DNA of 54,296 nucleotides from Bacteroidales bacterium (lineage in GTDB: Bacteria; Bacteroidota; Bacteroidia; Bacteroidales; WCHB1-69), in assembly GCA_017649855.1 (NCBI GenBank), contig JAGCGA010000010.1:1-54296 (forward strand), written 5' to 3'. The notes under the pieces are model-generated. The model saw nothing but the letters and a program-made list of their open reading frames with translations, made no database searches and was not told the origin of the DNA. Below, piece by piece: positions 34,462 to 42,663 of the stretch. Position 1 is the first letter of the stretch. Every line of letters starts with the position of its first letter. Position numbers and translations under genes: made by a program.

Positions 34462-35997
34462 TTAGTGTTTAAAATGCCGTACTCCCGTGAACACCATCGC
34501 GATGCCGAGGTCGTTGCAGGCTTTGATGGAGTCTTCGTCGCGCACGGAGCCGCCGGGTTGGATGATGGCGGTGACGCCGTATTCGGCGGCCATCTTGACC
34601 ACGTCGTCGAAGGGGAAGAAGGCGTCGGAAGCGAGGCATAGTCCTTGGATGATGCCTTTCCCTTTGGCCTCTTCCAGGGCGATATGGGCGGCGCCCACGC
34701 GGTTCATCTGGCCTGCGCCGATGCCGGCAATCTTGTTGTCGGCCGCCACGGTGATGGCGTTGGAGCGGACGTGCTTGCAGATCTTCATGGCCATCAACAG
34801 GGTCTTCATCTCCTCGTCTGTGGGTGCTTTGTCCGTGACCACCTTGATGTCGTAGTTCTCGGTAGAGTAGCGGTCGAGGGTTTGGGAGAGCATGCCGCCG
34901 GCCACGCTGATGAACATCTTGTCGTCGCCGTTCTCTTTGGAGGGGTCGAAGGTCATCAGGCGGATGTTCTTCTTGGTGGAGAGGTGCTCCAGGGCTTCCG
35001 GGGTGAAGCTCGGGGCGAGGATGATCTCCAGGAATACGGGCTTCATAGCCTCGGCGGTGGGGAGGTCGATTTCGCGGTTGGAGGCCACGATGCCGCCGAA
35101 GATGGAGACGGGATCAGCCTCGTAGGCGCGTTGCCAGGCTTCCAGTGCGTTGGCGCCCAGGCCTACGCCGCAGGGGTTCTTGTGCTTGACAGCCACCACG
35201 GCGGGCTCGTCAAACTCGCGCAGGATTTGCAAGGTGGCGTCTGCATCTTGTATGTTGTTGTAGGATAATTCCTTGCCGTGGAGTTGCTCGGCCCACGCGA
35301 TGGAGTAGCCCTGCTTGCGTCCGGCATAGAAGGTGGCCTCTTGGTGGGGGTTCTCACCATAGCGCAGATGCTGCTTGCGGTTGAAGGAGAGCGTGATGCT
35401 CTCGGGCTCCTCTTCGCCAACCTGCTCGGTCAGGTAGCCCGAGATGCAGGCATCGTAGGCGGCCGTGTGACGGAACACCTTGGCTGCCAGCTTGCGGCGG
35501 GTCTCCAGGGAGGTCTCCCCGTTGTCGCGAATCTCTGCCAATACCTTGTCGTAGTCGTTCGGGTCGCAGACGACCGTCACAAACTGGTGGTTCTTGGCCG
35601 CGCTGCGCAGCATGGTGGGACCGCCAATGTCGATGTTCTCGATGGCATCAGCCCAGGTGACATCCGGTTTGGAGATGGTCTCCTTGAAAGGATACAGGTT
35701 GACCACAATCATGTCAATGGGTTCTATGTCGTTGTCCTTCATGGCCTTCTGATGGTCTTTGTTGTCGCGGATGGCGAGCAGGCCGCCGTGCACTTTGGGG
35801 TGCAAGGTCTTCACACGGCCGTCCATGATTTCTGGAAACCCCGTGACATCGCTGATGCCGATGGTCGGCACTCCCGCAGCATCCAAGGCCTTCTTGGTGC
35901 CTCCCGTGGAGATGATCTCAAATCCTGATTCTGCCAATCCCACCGCAAAAGGGATGAGACCGGTCTTGTCGCTTACGCTGATGATGACTCTTTTCAT
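34462..35997 (-). CDS. purH: Bifunctional AICAR transformylase/IMP cyclohydrolase
   Basis: 511 residues, full length; the last two steps of IMP synthesis, using 10-formyl-THF. The N-terminal IMP cyclohydrolase domain (1-~150) has [32 protein letters not shown] and [16 protein letters not shown]. The transformylase domain has [38 protein letters not shown] and [14 protein letters not shown], ending FTGVRHFKH, as in the family. A promoter box is at 36087-36094, giving a leader of about 85 bases in which I saw no known purine riboswitch. Confidence 0.97.
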   Translation of the reverse strand: MKRVIISVSDKTGLIPFAVGLAESGFEIISTGGTKKALDAAGVPTIGISDVTGFPEIMDGRVKTLHPKVHGGLLAIRDNKDHQKAMKDNDIEPIDMIVVNLYPFKETISKPDVTWADAIENIDIGGPTMLRSAAKNHQFVTVVCDPNDYDKVLAEIRDNGETSLETRRKLAAKVFRHTAAYDACISGYLTEQVGEEEPESITLSFNRKQHLRYGENPHQEATFYAGRKQGYSIAWAEQLHGKELSYNNIQDADATLQILREFDEPAVVAVKHKNPCGVGLGANALEAWQRAYEADPVSIFGGIVASNREIDLPTAEAMKPVFLEIILAPSFTPEALEHLSTKKNIRLMTFDPSKENGDDKMFISVAGGMLSQTLDRYSTENYDIKVVTDKAPTDEEMKTLLMAMKICKHVRSNAITVAADNKIAGIGAGQMNRVGAAHIALEEAKGKGIIQGLCLASDAFFPFDDVVKMAAEYGVTAIIQPGGSVRDEDSIKACNDLGIAMVFTGVRHFKH

Positions 35998-36086
35998 ATT
36001 CTGATAGGTGTTTTACTTGTAATCCATTCTAAATGCACTCTGCAGGCCTTCCTTGCGTTCGTGGATGGTTGCAGGCAGATGAAGCG

Positions 36087-36094
36087 CAAAAATA
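36087..36094 (-). promoter_or_regulatory. -7 promoter box for purH
   Basis: The minus strand reads TATTTTTG, 89 bases before ATG 35997. Confidence 0.6.
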
Positions 36095-36184
36095 CAATAA
36101 TTATCTCTCCATGATGTGTTCTTTCTCAAAAGAAATTAAATAAAAATTTTGTTAATCAGATATTGTATTTACAAAAATTTATTG

Positions 36185-36192
36185 TATTTTTG
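36185..36192 (+). promoter_or_regulatory. -7 promoter box for the coiled-coil nuclease-like gene
   Basis: TATTTTTG, 33 bases before ATG 36226. Confidence 0.6.
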
Positions 36193-36225
36193 CCGTGCAA
36201 AATAAATAATAATTAAAAGAATCTT

Positions 36226-36972
36226 GTGATGGAAAACAAAGTAATGAATTTTGATTGGGAGGCCCACCTGGAATCTCTTCGCCATACGCGAGAGCTGATG
36301 AAAGAGAATGTGCTGCTCATGAAGAGTATTGAAGAGGAAAGGAAAGAAACCGACCGGCAGATGCGGGAAACCGACCGGCAGATGCGGGAAACCGACCGAC
36401 AGATGCGGGAGACGGATCTTCAGTTGCAAGAAACGCGCCGTCTGGTGCAAGAGATGTCGCGGAAGGTCTCGGAGACGACGGCCTCCATGGCAGAATTGAG
36501 GATCTCGCAAGAGAAGACTTTTGCGCAGATGCGGGAAACGGATAAGCGATATGGCAGTCTTTCTTCGGAATGGGGTAGGATGGTGGAGGAGTTGTGCAAG
36601 CCATCCGCGCTGAAATTATTTATAGCAGAAGGCGTCAAGGTAGATCATCTGTATGAAGGCCCCCGGCATGTCAGAAGAAGTGACGATGAGATTGAAGTGG
36701 ACATCACCTATTGTAATACCACGGAGGTGGTGGCCGTGGAAGTGAAGACTACCTGTTACAAGAAAGATGTGGATTATTTCCTCAAGCAGATGAAGAAGTT
36801 CAAAGTCTTGTTCCGGGAGTTTGCCGACAAAAAGGTGTATGTGGCGATGGCTGCCTTGAGGTTTGCCAATGGTTCGGATGTCTATGCGCAGCGACAAGGG
36901 CTATATGTCTTGCATCCGTCTGGAGAAGGGATGTTCTGTCTGAAAAAGCCGAATCAGCGGAAGCAGTTTTGA
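36226..36972 (+). CDS. Coiled-coil protein with PD-(D/E)XK nuclease-like C-terminus (DUF3782-like)
   Basis: 248 residues. Residues ~20-110 form a long charged coiled coil with four near-identical heptads of the type T-D-R-Q-M-R-E, encoded by 21-bp tandem DNA repeats at 36346-36429. Residues ~110-240 look like a restriction-endonuclease-like fold with EIEVDITYCNTTEVVAVEVKT, where Asp and the E-x-K pair are the likely metal-binding active site. Similar coiled-coil DUF3782 proteins are frequent in cyanobacteria and Bacteroidota, with no known substrate. No methylase is nearby. Confidence 0.75.
   Translation: MMENKVMNFDWEAHLESLRHTRELMKENVLLMKSIEEERKETDRQMRETDRQMRETDRQMRETDLQLQETRRLVQEMSRKVSETTASMAELRISQEKTFAQMRETDKRYGSLSSEWGRMVEELCKPSALKLFIAEGVKVDHLYEGPRHVRRSDDEIEVDITYCNTTEVVAVEVKTTCYKKDVDYFLKQMKKFKVLFREFADKKVYVAMAALRFANGSDVYAQRQGLYVLHPSGEGMFCLKKPNQRKQF
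36346..36429 (+). repeat. 21-bp in-frame tandem repeat, about four units
   Basis: Units at 36346, 36367, 36388 and 36409. The first three differ at one base; the fourth is diverged. Each unit encodes one coiled-coil heptad, so gain or loss of a unit keeps the frame. Confidence 0.9.
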
Positions 36973-36997
36973 AATAATAATGTGGGGTGATGTGGTG

Positions 36998-37885
36998 CTA
37001 ACGGGAGGCGGTCTCGTCAGGGGCGGGCCGCTCGCAGCGTTTTGCGCACTGCTCCATCAGCCAGCGCGGGGTGGAGGTGGCTCCGCAGATGCCGATGGAC
37101 TCGTAAGGGGAGAGATCCAGGCGACGCACCTGCTCCGGGCGGGTGATGAAAAAGCTGTTGGGGTTGTGTTCTTTGCAGATGTTGAAGAGATAGAGTCCGT
37201 TGGAGCTCTTCTCGTCGGAAACGAAGAGGATGGCGTCATGCTGTTGGGCGAACTCGGCGGTTTGGGTCGCCCGGTTGGCCACTTTCCGGCAGATGGTATC
37301 CTTGTATTGGAAAAGATCACCGTTCCCGGCCTCTTGGTAGCACTCTTGTATGGCTTTGATCAGATGGAGATATTGTTCCAGACTCTGGGTGGTCTGGGAG
37401 TACAACATGGCTGGCCGGGTGTAGTCTATGCGGTCTAATTCCTCCTCGGAGGAGATGACGATCCCTTGTCCGTCCACCTGTCCCAGGAGGCCGATGACTT
37501 CGGCGTGGCCTTTCTTCCCGAAGATGAGGACCTGTCCTTCTTGTTGGCGGTGATGATGGAAGTCGTAGATGTTTTGTTGCAACTTAAGCACCACGGGGCA
37601 GGTGGCGTCGATGAGGGTGATGTTGTTCTGTCGGGCGGTCTCGTAGGTGCGGGGCGGCTCGCCATGCGCCCGGATGAGGACGGTGGTGTCGTGCAACTGT
37701 TCAAACTGTTCGTATGTGATGACATGCAAACCATTGCCGGTAAGCCGGGCCACCTCCTCGTTGTTGTGCACGATGTCGCCCAGGCAATAAAGGGTGTCGT
37801 GGTCTTGGAGGTAGCGTTCTGCCGCTTCAATGGCGTGGATGACGCCGAAGCAGAAGCCGGAATGGTCGTCGATGGTGATGCGCAT
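36998..37885 (-). CDS. ispH: 4-hydroxy-3-methylbut-2-enyl diphosphate reductase IspH
   Basis: 295 residues; last step of the MEP isoprenoid pathway, using a [4Fe-4S] cluster. The three cluster Cys residues are visible in SGFCFGV (Cys-12), DATCPVV and GICGATSTPRW. HNNEEVARL and IRAHGEPP hold the His residues that bind diphosphate, and the Thr/Glu site is near DTICRKVANRATQ. It starts 6 bases after the ftsY stop, so it is in an operon with it. The enzyme is single-domain, not fused to ribosomal protein S1 as in some clostridia. Confidence 0.97.
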   Translation of the reverse strand: MRITIDDHSGFCFGVIHAIEAAERYLQDHDTLYCLGDIVHNNEEVARLTGNGLHVITYEQFEQLHDTTVLIRAHGEPPRTYETARQNNITLIDATCPVVLKLQQNIYDFHHHRQQEGQVLIFGKKGHAEVIGLLGQVDGQGIVISSEEELDRIDYTRPAMLYSQTTQSLEQYLHLIKAIQECYQEAGNGDLFQYKDTICRKVANRATQTAEFAQQHDAILFVSDEKSSNGLYLFNICKEHNPNSFFITRPEQVRRLDLSPYESIGICGATSTPRWLMEQCAKRCERPAPDETASR

Positions 37886-37891
37886 GGGCGG

Positions 37892-38851
37892 TTACCAGTT
37901 GTCGGGGAAGAGGGAGTCCACGAATTCGGCGCGGTTGAAGACCTGCAGCTGGTCGATGCCTTCGCCGATGCCGATGTACTTGATGGGTATCTGGAACTGG
38001 TTGGAGATGCCGATGACCACGCCGCCCTTGGCGGTGCCGTCGAGTTTGGTGACAGCCAGGGCGTTGACTTCCGTGGCGGCGCTGAACTGCTTGGCCTGCT
38101 CGAAGGCATTCTGGCCGGTGGAGGCATCCAGGACGAGCAGCACCTCATGCGGCCCGTCGGGCACCAGCTTGCGGATGACATTCTTGATCTTGACCAGCTC
38201 ATTCATCAGGTTGGTCTTGTTGTGCAGACGTCCGGCCGTGTCGATGATGACGACATCGCTATTGCGTGACAGGGCAGAGGCTACGGTGTCGTAAGCCACG
38301 GCGGCAGGGTCGGCGCCCATCTTCTGGGTGACGATCGGCACGTCAGCTCTCTTTGCCCACTCCTCCAGCTGTTCGATGGCAGCGGCACGGAAGGTGTCGG
38401 CCGCGCCTAGCATGACCGAATAGCCTTTCTTCTTGAACTGGTGTGCCAGCTTGCCGATGGTGGTGGTCTTGCCGACGCCGTTCACACCCACCACCAGGAT
38501 GATGTAAGGACCCTCCTGCTCGGGGATGACAAAGTCGTTGACTTTTTCGATGTCATTTTCCAGCAACAGTCCCACGATCTCCTCCTTGAGGATGGTGTTC
38601 AACTGCTCGGTGCCGATATATTTGTCGCGCTGCACGCGTTTTTCAATGCGCTCAATGATCTGAAGGGTGGTGGTGACCCCCACGTCGGAGGTGGCCAGCA
38701 CCTCTTCCAGGCGGTCCAGCACATCATCGTCCACCTTTGATTTGCCGACCACTGTCTTGGCCAGTTTCGCGAAGAAGTTCTCTTTGGACTTCTGCAGGCC
38801 GTCGTCTAACTCTTTCTTTTTCTCTTTGGAAAAAATGGAAAAGAAACCCAT
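37892..38851 (-). CDS. ftsY: SRP receptor GTPase FtsY
   Basis: 319 residues from ATG 38851 (MGFFSIFSKEKKKEL). The longer start at 38878 is inside the promoter box. FtsY is the membrane-associated partner of Ffh. The short basic N-terminus is followed by the N-domain (LEEVLATSDVG). The G-domain has VGVNGVGKTTTIGKLA, DTFRAAAIEQL, DTAGRLHNKTNLMNEL, TKLDGTAKGG and GEGIDQLQVFN. The long acidic A-domain of enteric FtsY is absent, as is usual in Bacteroidota. Confidence 0.97.
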   Translation of the reverse strand: MGFFSIFSKEKKKELDDGLQKSKENFFAKLAKTVVGKSKVDDDVLDRLEEVLATSDVGVTTTLQIIERIEKRVQRDKYIGTEQLNTILKEEIVGLLLENDIEKVNDFVIPEQEGPYIILVVGVNGVGKTTTIGKLAHQFKKKGYSVMLGAADTFRAAAIEQLEEWAKRADVPIVTQKMGADPAAVAYDTVASALSRNSDVVIIDTAGRLHNKTNLMNELVKIKNVIRKLVPDGPHEVLLVLDASTGQNAFEQAKQFSAATEVNALAVTKLDGTAKGGVVIGISNQFQIPIKYIGIGEGIDQLQVFNRAEFVDSLFPDNW

Positions 38852-38875
38852 AGTCTTTGTTTTTAAATGCGGCGG

Positions 38876-38883
38876 CAAAGGTA
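38876..38883 (-). promoter_or_regulatory. -7 promoter box for ftsY-ispH
   Basis: The minus strand reads TACCTTTG, back-to-back with the dnaX box 12 bases away. It fixes the ftsY start at 38851. Confidence 0.65.
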
Positions 38884-38895
38884 CTGAAAAAATTT

Positions 38896-38903
38896 TATAT
38901 TTG
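38896..38903 (+). promoter_or_regulatory. -7 promoter box for dnaX
   Basis: TATATTTG, 25 bases before ATG 38929. Confidence 0.65.
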
Positions 38904-38928
38904 CACCCTAAAAAATTAAAGACTGAAC

Positions 38929-40056
38929 ATGGATAATTTTATCGTTTCGGCTCGAAAATACAGGCCTGCCAACTTCCGCTCTGTGGTTGGGCAGGATGCC
39001 ATCACAACGACCTTGAAGAATGCGCTTAAGAACCATCAGGTGGCGCAGGCTTTTCTGTTCTGCGGACCTCGAGGGGTCGGCAAGACCACCTGTGCCCGTA
39101 TCCTGGCCAAGGCGCTGAACTGTCAGCATCTGACCGACGAAGGGGAACCGTGCAACGAGTGCGACTCCTGCCGTTCTTTCAACGAGTCAGCTCTTTTCAA
39201 CGTCTTTGAACTGGATGCCGCCTCCAAAAACTCGGTGGACGATATGCGTCTGCTGGTGGAGCAGGTGCGCATCCCGCCGCAAGACGGTCCTTACAAGGTC
39301 TATATCATCGATGAGGTTCACATGCTGTCGCAGAGCGCCTTCAATGCTTTCCTGAAGACCTTGGAGGAGCCGCCGGCCTATGCCAAGTTCATCCTGGCCA
39401 CGACGGAGAAGCATAAGATTCTGCCCACCATCTTGTCGAGATGCCAAGTGTATGATTTCAAGCGTATCACGGAACAGGATATGGTGAAGCACCTGCAGTA
39501 TGTGGCCGAGCAGGAGCAGATCACGGCTGAGGAGGATGCCCTTCGCCTGGTGGCCGCCAAAGCTGACGGTGCCCTGCGCGACGCCCTCTCCATCTTCGAC
39601 CAGCTGGTGACCTCCGTTGGGAAGGAGCTGACCTACCAGAAAGCCGCTGCCCATCTCAACGTGCTGGATCAGGAGAACTATTTCCGGATCACGGACTTTG
39701 TGTTCAGCGACAACGTATCTGACGCTTTGCTGCTGCTGGACGACATCTTGGCGAAGGGTTTTGACGGCCAGAAGTTCATCTCCGGCCTCTCTACCCATTT
39801 CCGGAACCTTCTGATGTCGATGAACCCTGCCACGCTGCCCTTGCTGGAGATGTCGGATGCCGCGAAGATGCAGATGAGGCAGCAGGCTCAGAAATGTGAC
39901 AGGACCTTGCTGATCCGGGCGTTGGAACTCACCAACCAGTGTGATCTCAACTACAAGGATGCCAACAACAAGCGACTAACCATAGAGCTGTGCCTGATGC
40001 AGATTAATGCCAATTACGTCTATAAAAAAGTCAGGCAATCGCGGGAGCGGAAATAA
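38929..40056 (+). CDS. dnaX: DNA polymerase III clamp-loader subunit, gamma-length frame
   Basis: 375 residues. AAA+ ATPase of the clamp loader: P-loop FCGPRGVGKTTCARILAKAL, four-Cys zinc module CNECDSCRSF with the preceding Cys, Walker B YIIDEVHMLS, sensor 1 TTEKHKILPTILSRC, sensor 2 GALRDALSIFDQL, and domain III up to LTIELCLMQINANYV. The frame then ends after KKVRQSRERK. The tau-specific C-terminal part is open in another frame (40007-40708). The join must lie between 39980 and 40056, where the only homopolymer is A6 at 40024-40029. Confidence 0.93.
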   Translation: MDNFIVSARKYRPANFRSVVGQDAITTTLKNALKNHQVAQAFLFCGPRGVGKTTCARILAKALNCQHLTDEGEPCNECDSCRSFNESALFNVFELDAASKNSVDDMRLLVEQVRIPPQDGPYKVYIIDEVHMLSQSAFNAFLKTLEEPPAYAKFILATTEKHKILPTILSRCQVYDFKRITEQDMVKHLQYVAEQEQITAEEDALRLVAAKADGALRDALSIFDQLVTSVGKELTYQKAAAHLNVLDQENYFRITDFVFSDNVSDALLLLDDILAKGFDGQKFISGLSTHFRNLLMSMNPATLPLLEMSDAAKMQMRQQAQKCDRTLLIRALELTNQCDLNYKDANNKRLTIELCLMQINANYVYKKVRQSRERK

Positions 40057-40708
40057 CCAGGAAAGCGGCGCGCCGACCGCTGAGGCAGCAAATCAGACTG
40101 CCACGGCGCCAACTCTCAAGCCACAACAGTCGCAAACTCCGTTCACTTTTCCGGGGTATCCGGCTATCAAAGAGATGCCGTCCATCAAGAACTTGGTGGG
40201 CCGGAGTGGTGAGCATGTGACTCCTTCGGCAAATACCCAACCAGCCGAAGTGGCCACCCCATCTGTGGAAAGTCCTGCCCAGGAGGTCCCTGCGGAGACT
40301 GCCCAGCCAGCCGTGGAAGCTGTGAAGCCGGAAGAGACCGAGGAACCTGCCCAGGAGGAATCCCTGGAAGGAAATTGGAATGAGGTGGTGGACGCACTGT
40401 TCGTGAACCTCCCCATCTTGTACTATACGCTCAAGAAGACGGTTCCCGCCTTCGAAAACGGAGTACTCTCCGTGGAGGTCTCCAACAATATCCAAGAGGA
40501 GGAACTGGAACAACGCAAGCGGGCAGTCCTCGAGTACTGGCGCACGCATTTCAAGATGGATATCGACGACTTTGAGATCGTCTTGAATGAGAACAAGGTG
40601 ACCGAGACGGCCATCCTGACATCTGACGAGCAGTTCCAGCGGATGAAAGAGCAGAATCCCGAGTTGCTGGAGTTCTTGGATGTCTTGAAATTCAGAATGA
40701 AATATTAG
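40024..40708 (+). CDS. dnaX: tau-type C-terminal extension of DnaX in the +1 frame
   Basis: In this frame (first ATG at 40007) the sequence continues directly from domain III of dnaX. It is a Gln/Pro/Ala/Glu-rich linker (~residues 15-120) and then a folded C-terminal domain (NEVVDALFVNLPILYYTLKKTV, RAVLEYWRTHFKMDIDDFEIVLNE), ending FLDVLKFRMKY. It has no promoter or independent function that I can see. Loss of one A from the A6 run joins it to the first part as a ~600-residue tau. Programmed slippage and a sequencing error are both possible. Confidence 0.8.
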
Positions 40709-40731
40709 TTATGTATTAAAAACGATCAGAT

Positions 40732-42633
40732 ATGAAGAAATTGATTTTTACCCTTGTGATGATGATATCATTCCAGATGGTCTTTGGACAGATGTGGTTG
40801 CACCATGCTGTCCCGGACGGTCGGGTGGACAGTGTGTGGAATGCCATCGGCTTGCCGCAGGGCTTTGATGGCGAGGGCGTGCTGATAGGGGTCACCGACT
40901 GGGGTTTTGACTACACGCACCCGGTCTTTTACGACACGAGCATGGTCAGCTACCGTGTTTTGCGGGCATGGGACCAGTACAAGATGTCGGGGCCGGCGCC
41001 GGCGGGCTTCAGCTATGGTACGGAATATGTCGGTCCGGAGGAGCTGTTGGCGGCCCATTGCGACACCTCCAACGACTATAACTTCGCCTATCATGGCACG
41101 CATTGCGCCTCCATCGCTGCCGGTGCCGGGGCGGGCACGGAGTACCGGGGCGTGGCTTTCGGCGCCCAGCTGCTCTTCTGCACCATCAACTTGAACTACG
41201 TGCAGTGCGTCATTGATGCCTGGCGCTGGATGTATGATGTCGCCCAGCAGGAGGGCAAACGCCTGGTCATCAGCATGAGCTGGGGCGTCTATTTCTTGGA
41301 CAATATGGATGGAACCGGTGTCCTCGCCGATGAGGTGGAGCGCCTCTCTGATCTGGGCGTGGTGTTCGTCTCCTCGGCCGGCAACAACGGGGATGTCAAC
41401 TTCCACCTCGAGAAGCTGTTCACGCAACGGGATACGGTCTATAGCCGTTTCAACTTTCCGGCGGTCTCCGGTGCCTACTGGGGCGCCTCCATCAACATGA
41501 CCAACTACGACAATGTCACGAATTCCCCCAACAGCACCAACATACCCTTCTCTTTCCAACTGCTGGCGATGAACAGCAGCTATGAGGTGCTGGCTTCCAC
41601 CCCGTTTGTCTCCACGCAGCAGGATGTCTATGTCGACTCCATGTTTGTCATAGACGGCGACACGGTGGTGTTCAACTACGAGGTGGTCTCCACCAACCCC
41701 TACAACCATGCCCCGAATGTGCGTCTTCGGGTCAAAAAGAACACCCATTTCCAGTATGCCATCGGTGTGACTGCCGAGGAGGGCTGGTTCCATGCCTGGA
41801 ACCTGGCCGAGCTGACGAAGGCCTGGGGCAACTGGGGTGGTTCGTTCACGACGATTCCGCAATGGACGAACTCCATCGGTGGGGATAATCACTATGCGGT
41901 GAGCACCCCATCCAATATCGATGAGGTCATCACGGTGGCGGCCCATCAGTCGCGCTATACCAATAATGCCGGCTATTCCATCGGGGGCGCCATTGCCGAC
42001 TTCTCCAGCGCCGGTCCCGGTTTCGGTAGTGAGATGAAACCCACCGTCTCTGCTCCCGGCAAGAATGTTGTCGCCGCACTCTCCTCTTATACGGACAGCT
42101 ATACGGGCACATATACCAAGACGATCACCTTCAATGATCGCACCTATCGTTTCATCTCCTTGTCCGGAACCTCTATGTCGGGTCCCTTCGTGGCAGGTGT
42201 GTGCGCCCTCATGCTGCAGGCCAACCCTTACCTCTCGTCGGCCCAGGTGCTGGACATCATCGGGTCGTCGGCCTATCAGGACAGCTTCACCGCGTCGGCT
42301 GGCGAGCTCCGTTTTGGCCATGGCAAGGTGGATGCGCATGCGGCCGTGCTGCTTGCTTTGAACACCGTGGGTGTGGAACAACATACGGCCCCGGCCACTG
42401 CACAATATACCCTCTATCCGAATCCGGCCGCCGGCGAGGTCTTCGTGACGGCAAACACCAACGAGATGATGGCCCCCTGCACCGTCTATGACCTGTCAGG
42501 CCGTGCCGTGATGCAGGAGGTGCTCTATCCCGGTGTCACCCGTCTCGACATCGCCCATCTTACCCCGGGGTGCTATATCCTCCGCATCCAAGATGGCCGC
42601 CAAGTGATCACGCAGAAATTGATTGTCAGATAA
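40732..42633 (+). CDS. Secreted subtilisin-family (S8) protease with T9SS type A tail
   Basis: 633 residues. The signal peptide is LIFTLVMMISFQMVFGQ. The catalytic triad is Asp in IGVTDWGFDYTHP, His in YHGTHCASIAAGAG and Ser in SLSGTSMSGPFVAGVCALML, with the oxyanion Asn in VFVSSAGNNGDVN. An inserted beta domain lies between the His and Ser blocks (~residues 250-370). The C-terminal ~75 residues (YTLYPNPAAGEVFVT...LTPGCYILRI...QKLIVR) are a T9SS type A sorting domain. There is no obvious propeptide domain. The enzyme is likely surface-exposed and degradative. Confidence 0.94.
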   Translation: MKKLIFTLVMMISFQMVFGQMWLHHAVPDGRVDSVWNAIGLPQGFDGEGVLIGVTDWGFDYTHPVFYDTSMVSYRVLRAWDQYKMSGPAPAGFSYGTEYVGPEELLAAHCDTSNDYNFAYHGTHCASIAAGAGAGTEYRGVAFGAQLLFCTINLNYVQCVIDAWRWMYDVAQQEGKRLVISMSWGVYFLDNMDGTGVLADEVERLSDLGVVFVSSAGNNGDVNFHLEKLFTQRDTVYSRFNFPAVSGAYWGASINMTNYDNVTNSPNSTNIPFSFQLLAMNSSYEVLASTPFVSTQQDVYVDSMFVIDGDTVVFNYEVVSTNPYNHAPNVRLRVKKNTHFQYAIGVTAEEGWFHAWNLAELTKAWGNWGGSFTTIPQWTNSIGGDNHYAVSTPSNIDEVITVAAHQSRYTNNAGYSIGGAIADFSSAGPGFGSEMKPTVSAPGKNVVAALSSYTDSYTGTYTKTITFNDRTYRFISLSGTSMSGPFVAGVCALMLQANPYLSSAQVLDIIGSSAYQDSFTASAGELRFGHGKVDAHAAVLLALNTVGVEQHTAPATAQYTLYPNPAAGEVFVTANTNEMMAPCTVYDLSGRAVMQEVLYPGVTRLDIAHLTPGCYILRIQDGRQVITQKLIVR

Positions 42634-42663
42634 TCATTACCTTTTTCCCGAACCATTAGTACT

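Noticed and set aside
35998..36086. Possible purine riboswitch in the purH leader
   Set aside because: No recognisable purine, PRPP or ZTP riboswitch core in the ~85-base leader.
38852..38878. Upstream ATG start for ftsY
   Set aside because: It overlaps the -7 box at 38876-38883; ATG 38851 gives the family N-terminus.
40768..42405. A 545-codon open frame opposite the subtilase
   Set aside because: It lies wholly within the subtilase gene, whose catalytic triad is clear; the antisense protein is His/Arg/Gly-biased with no domain.
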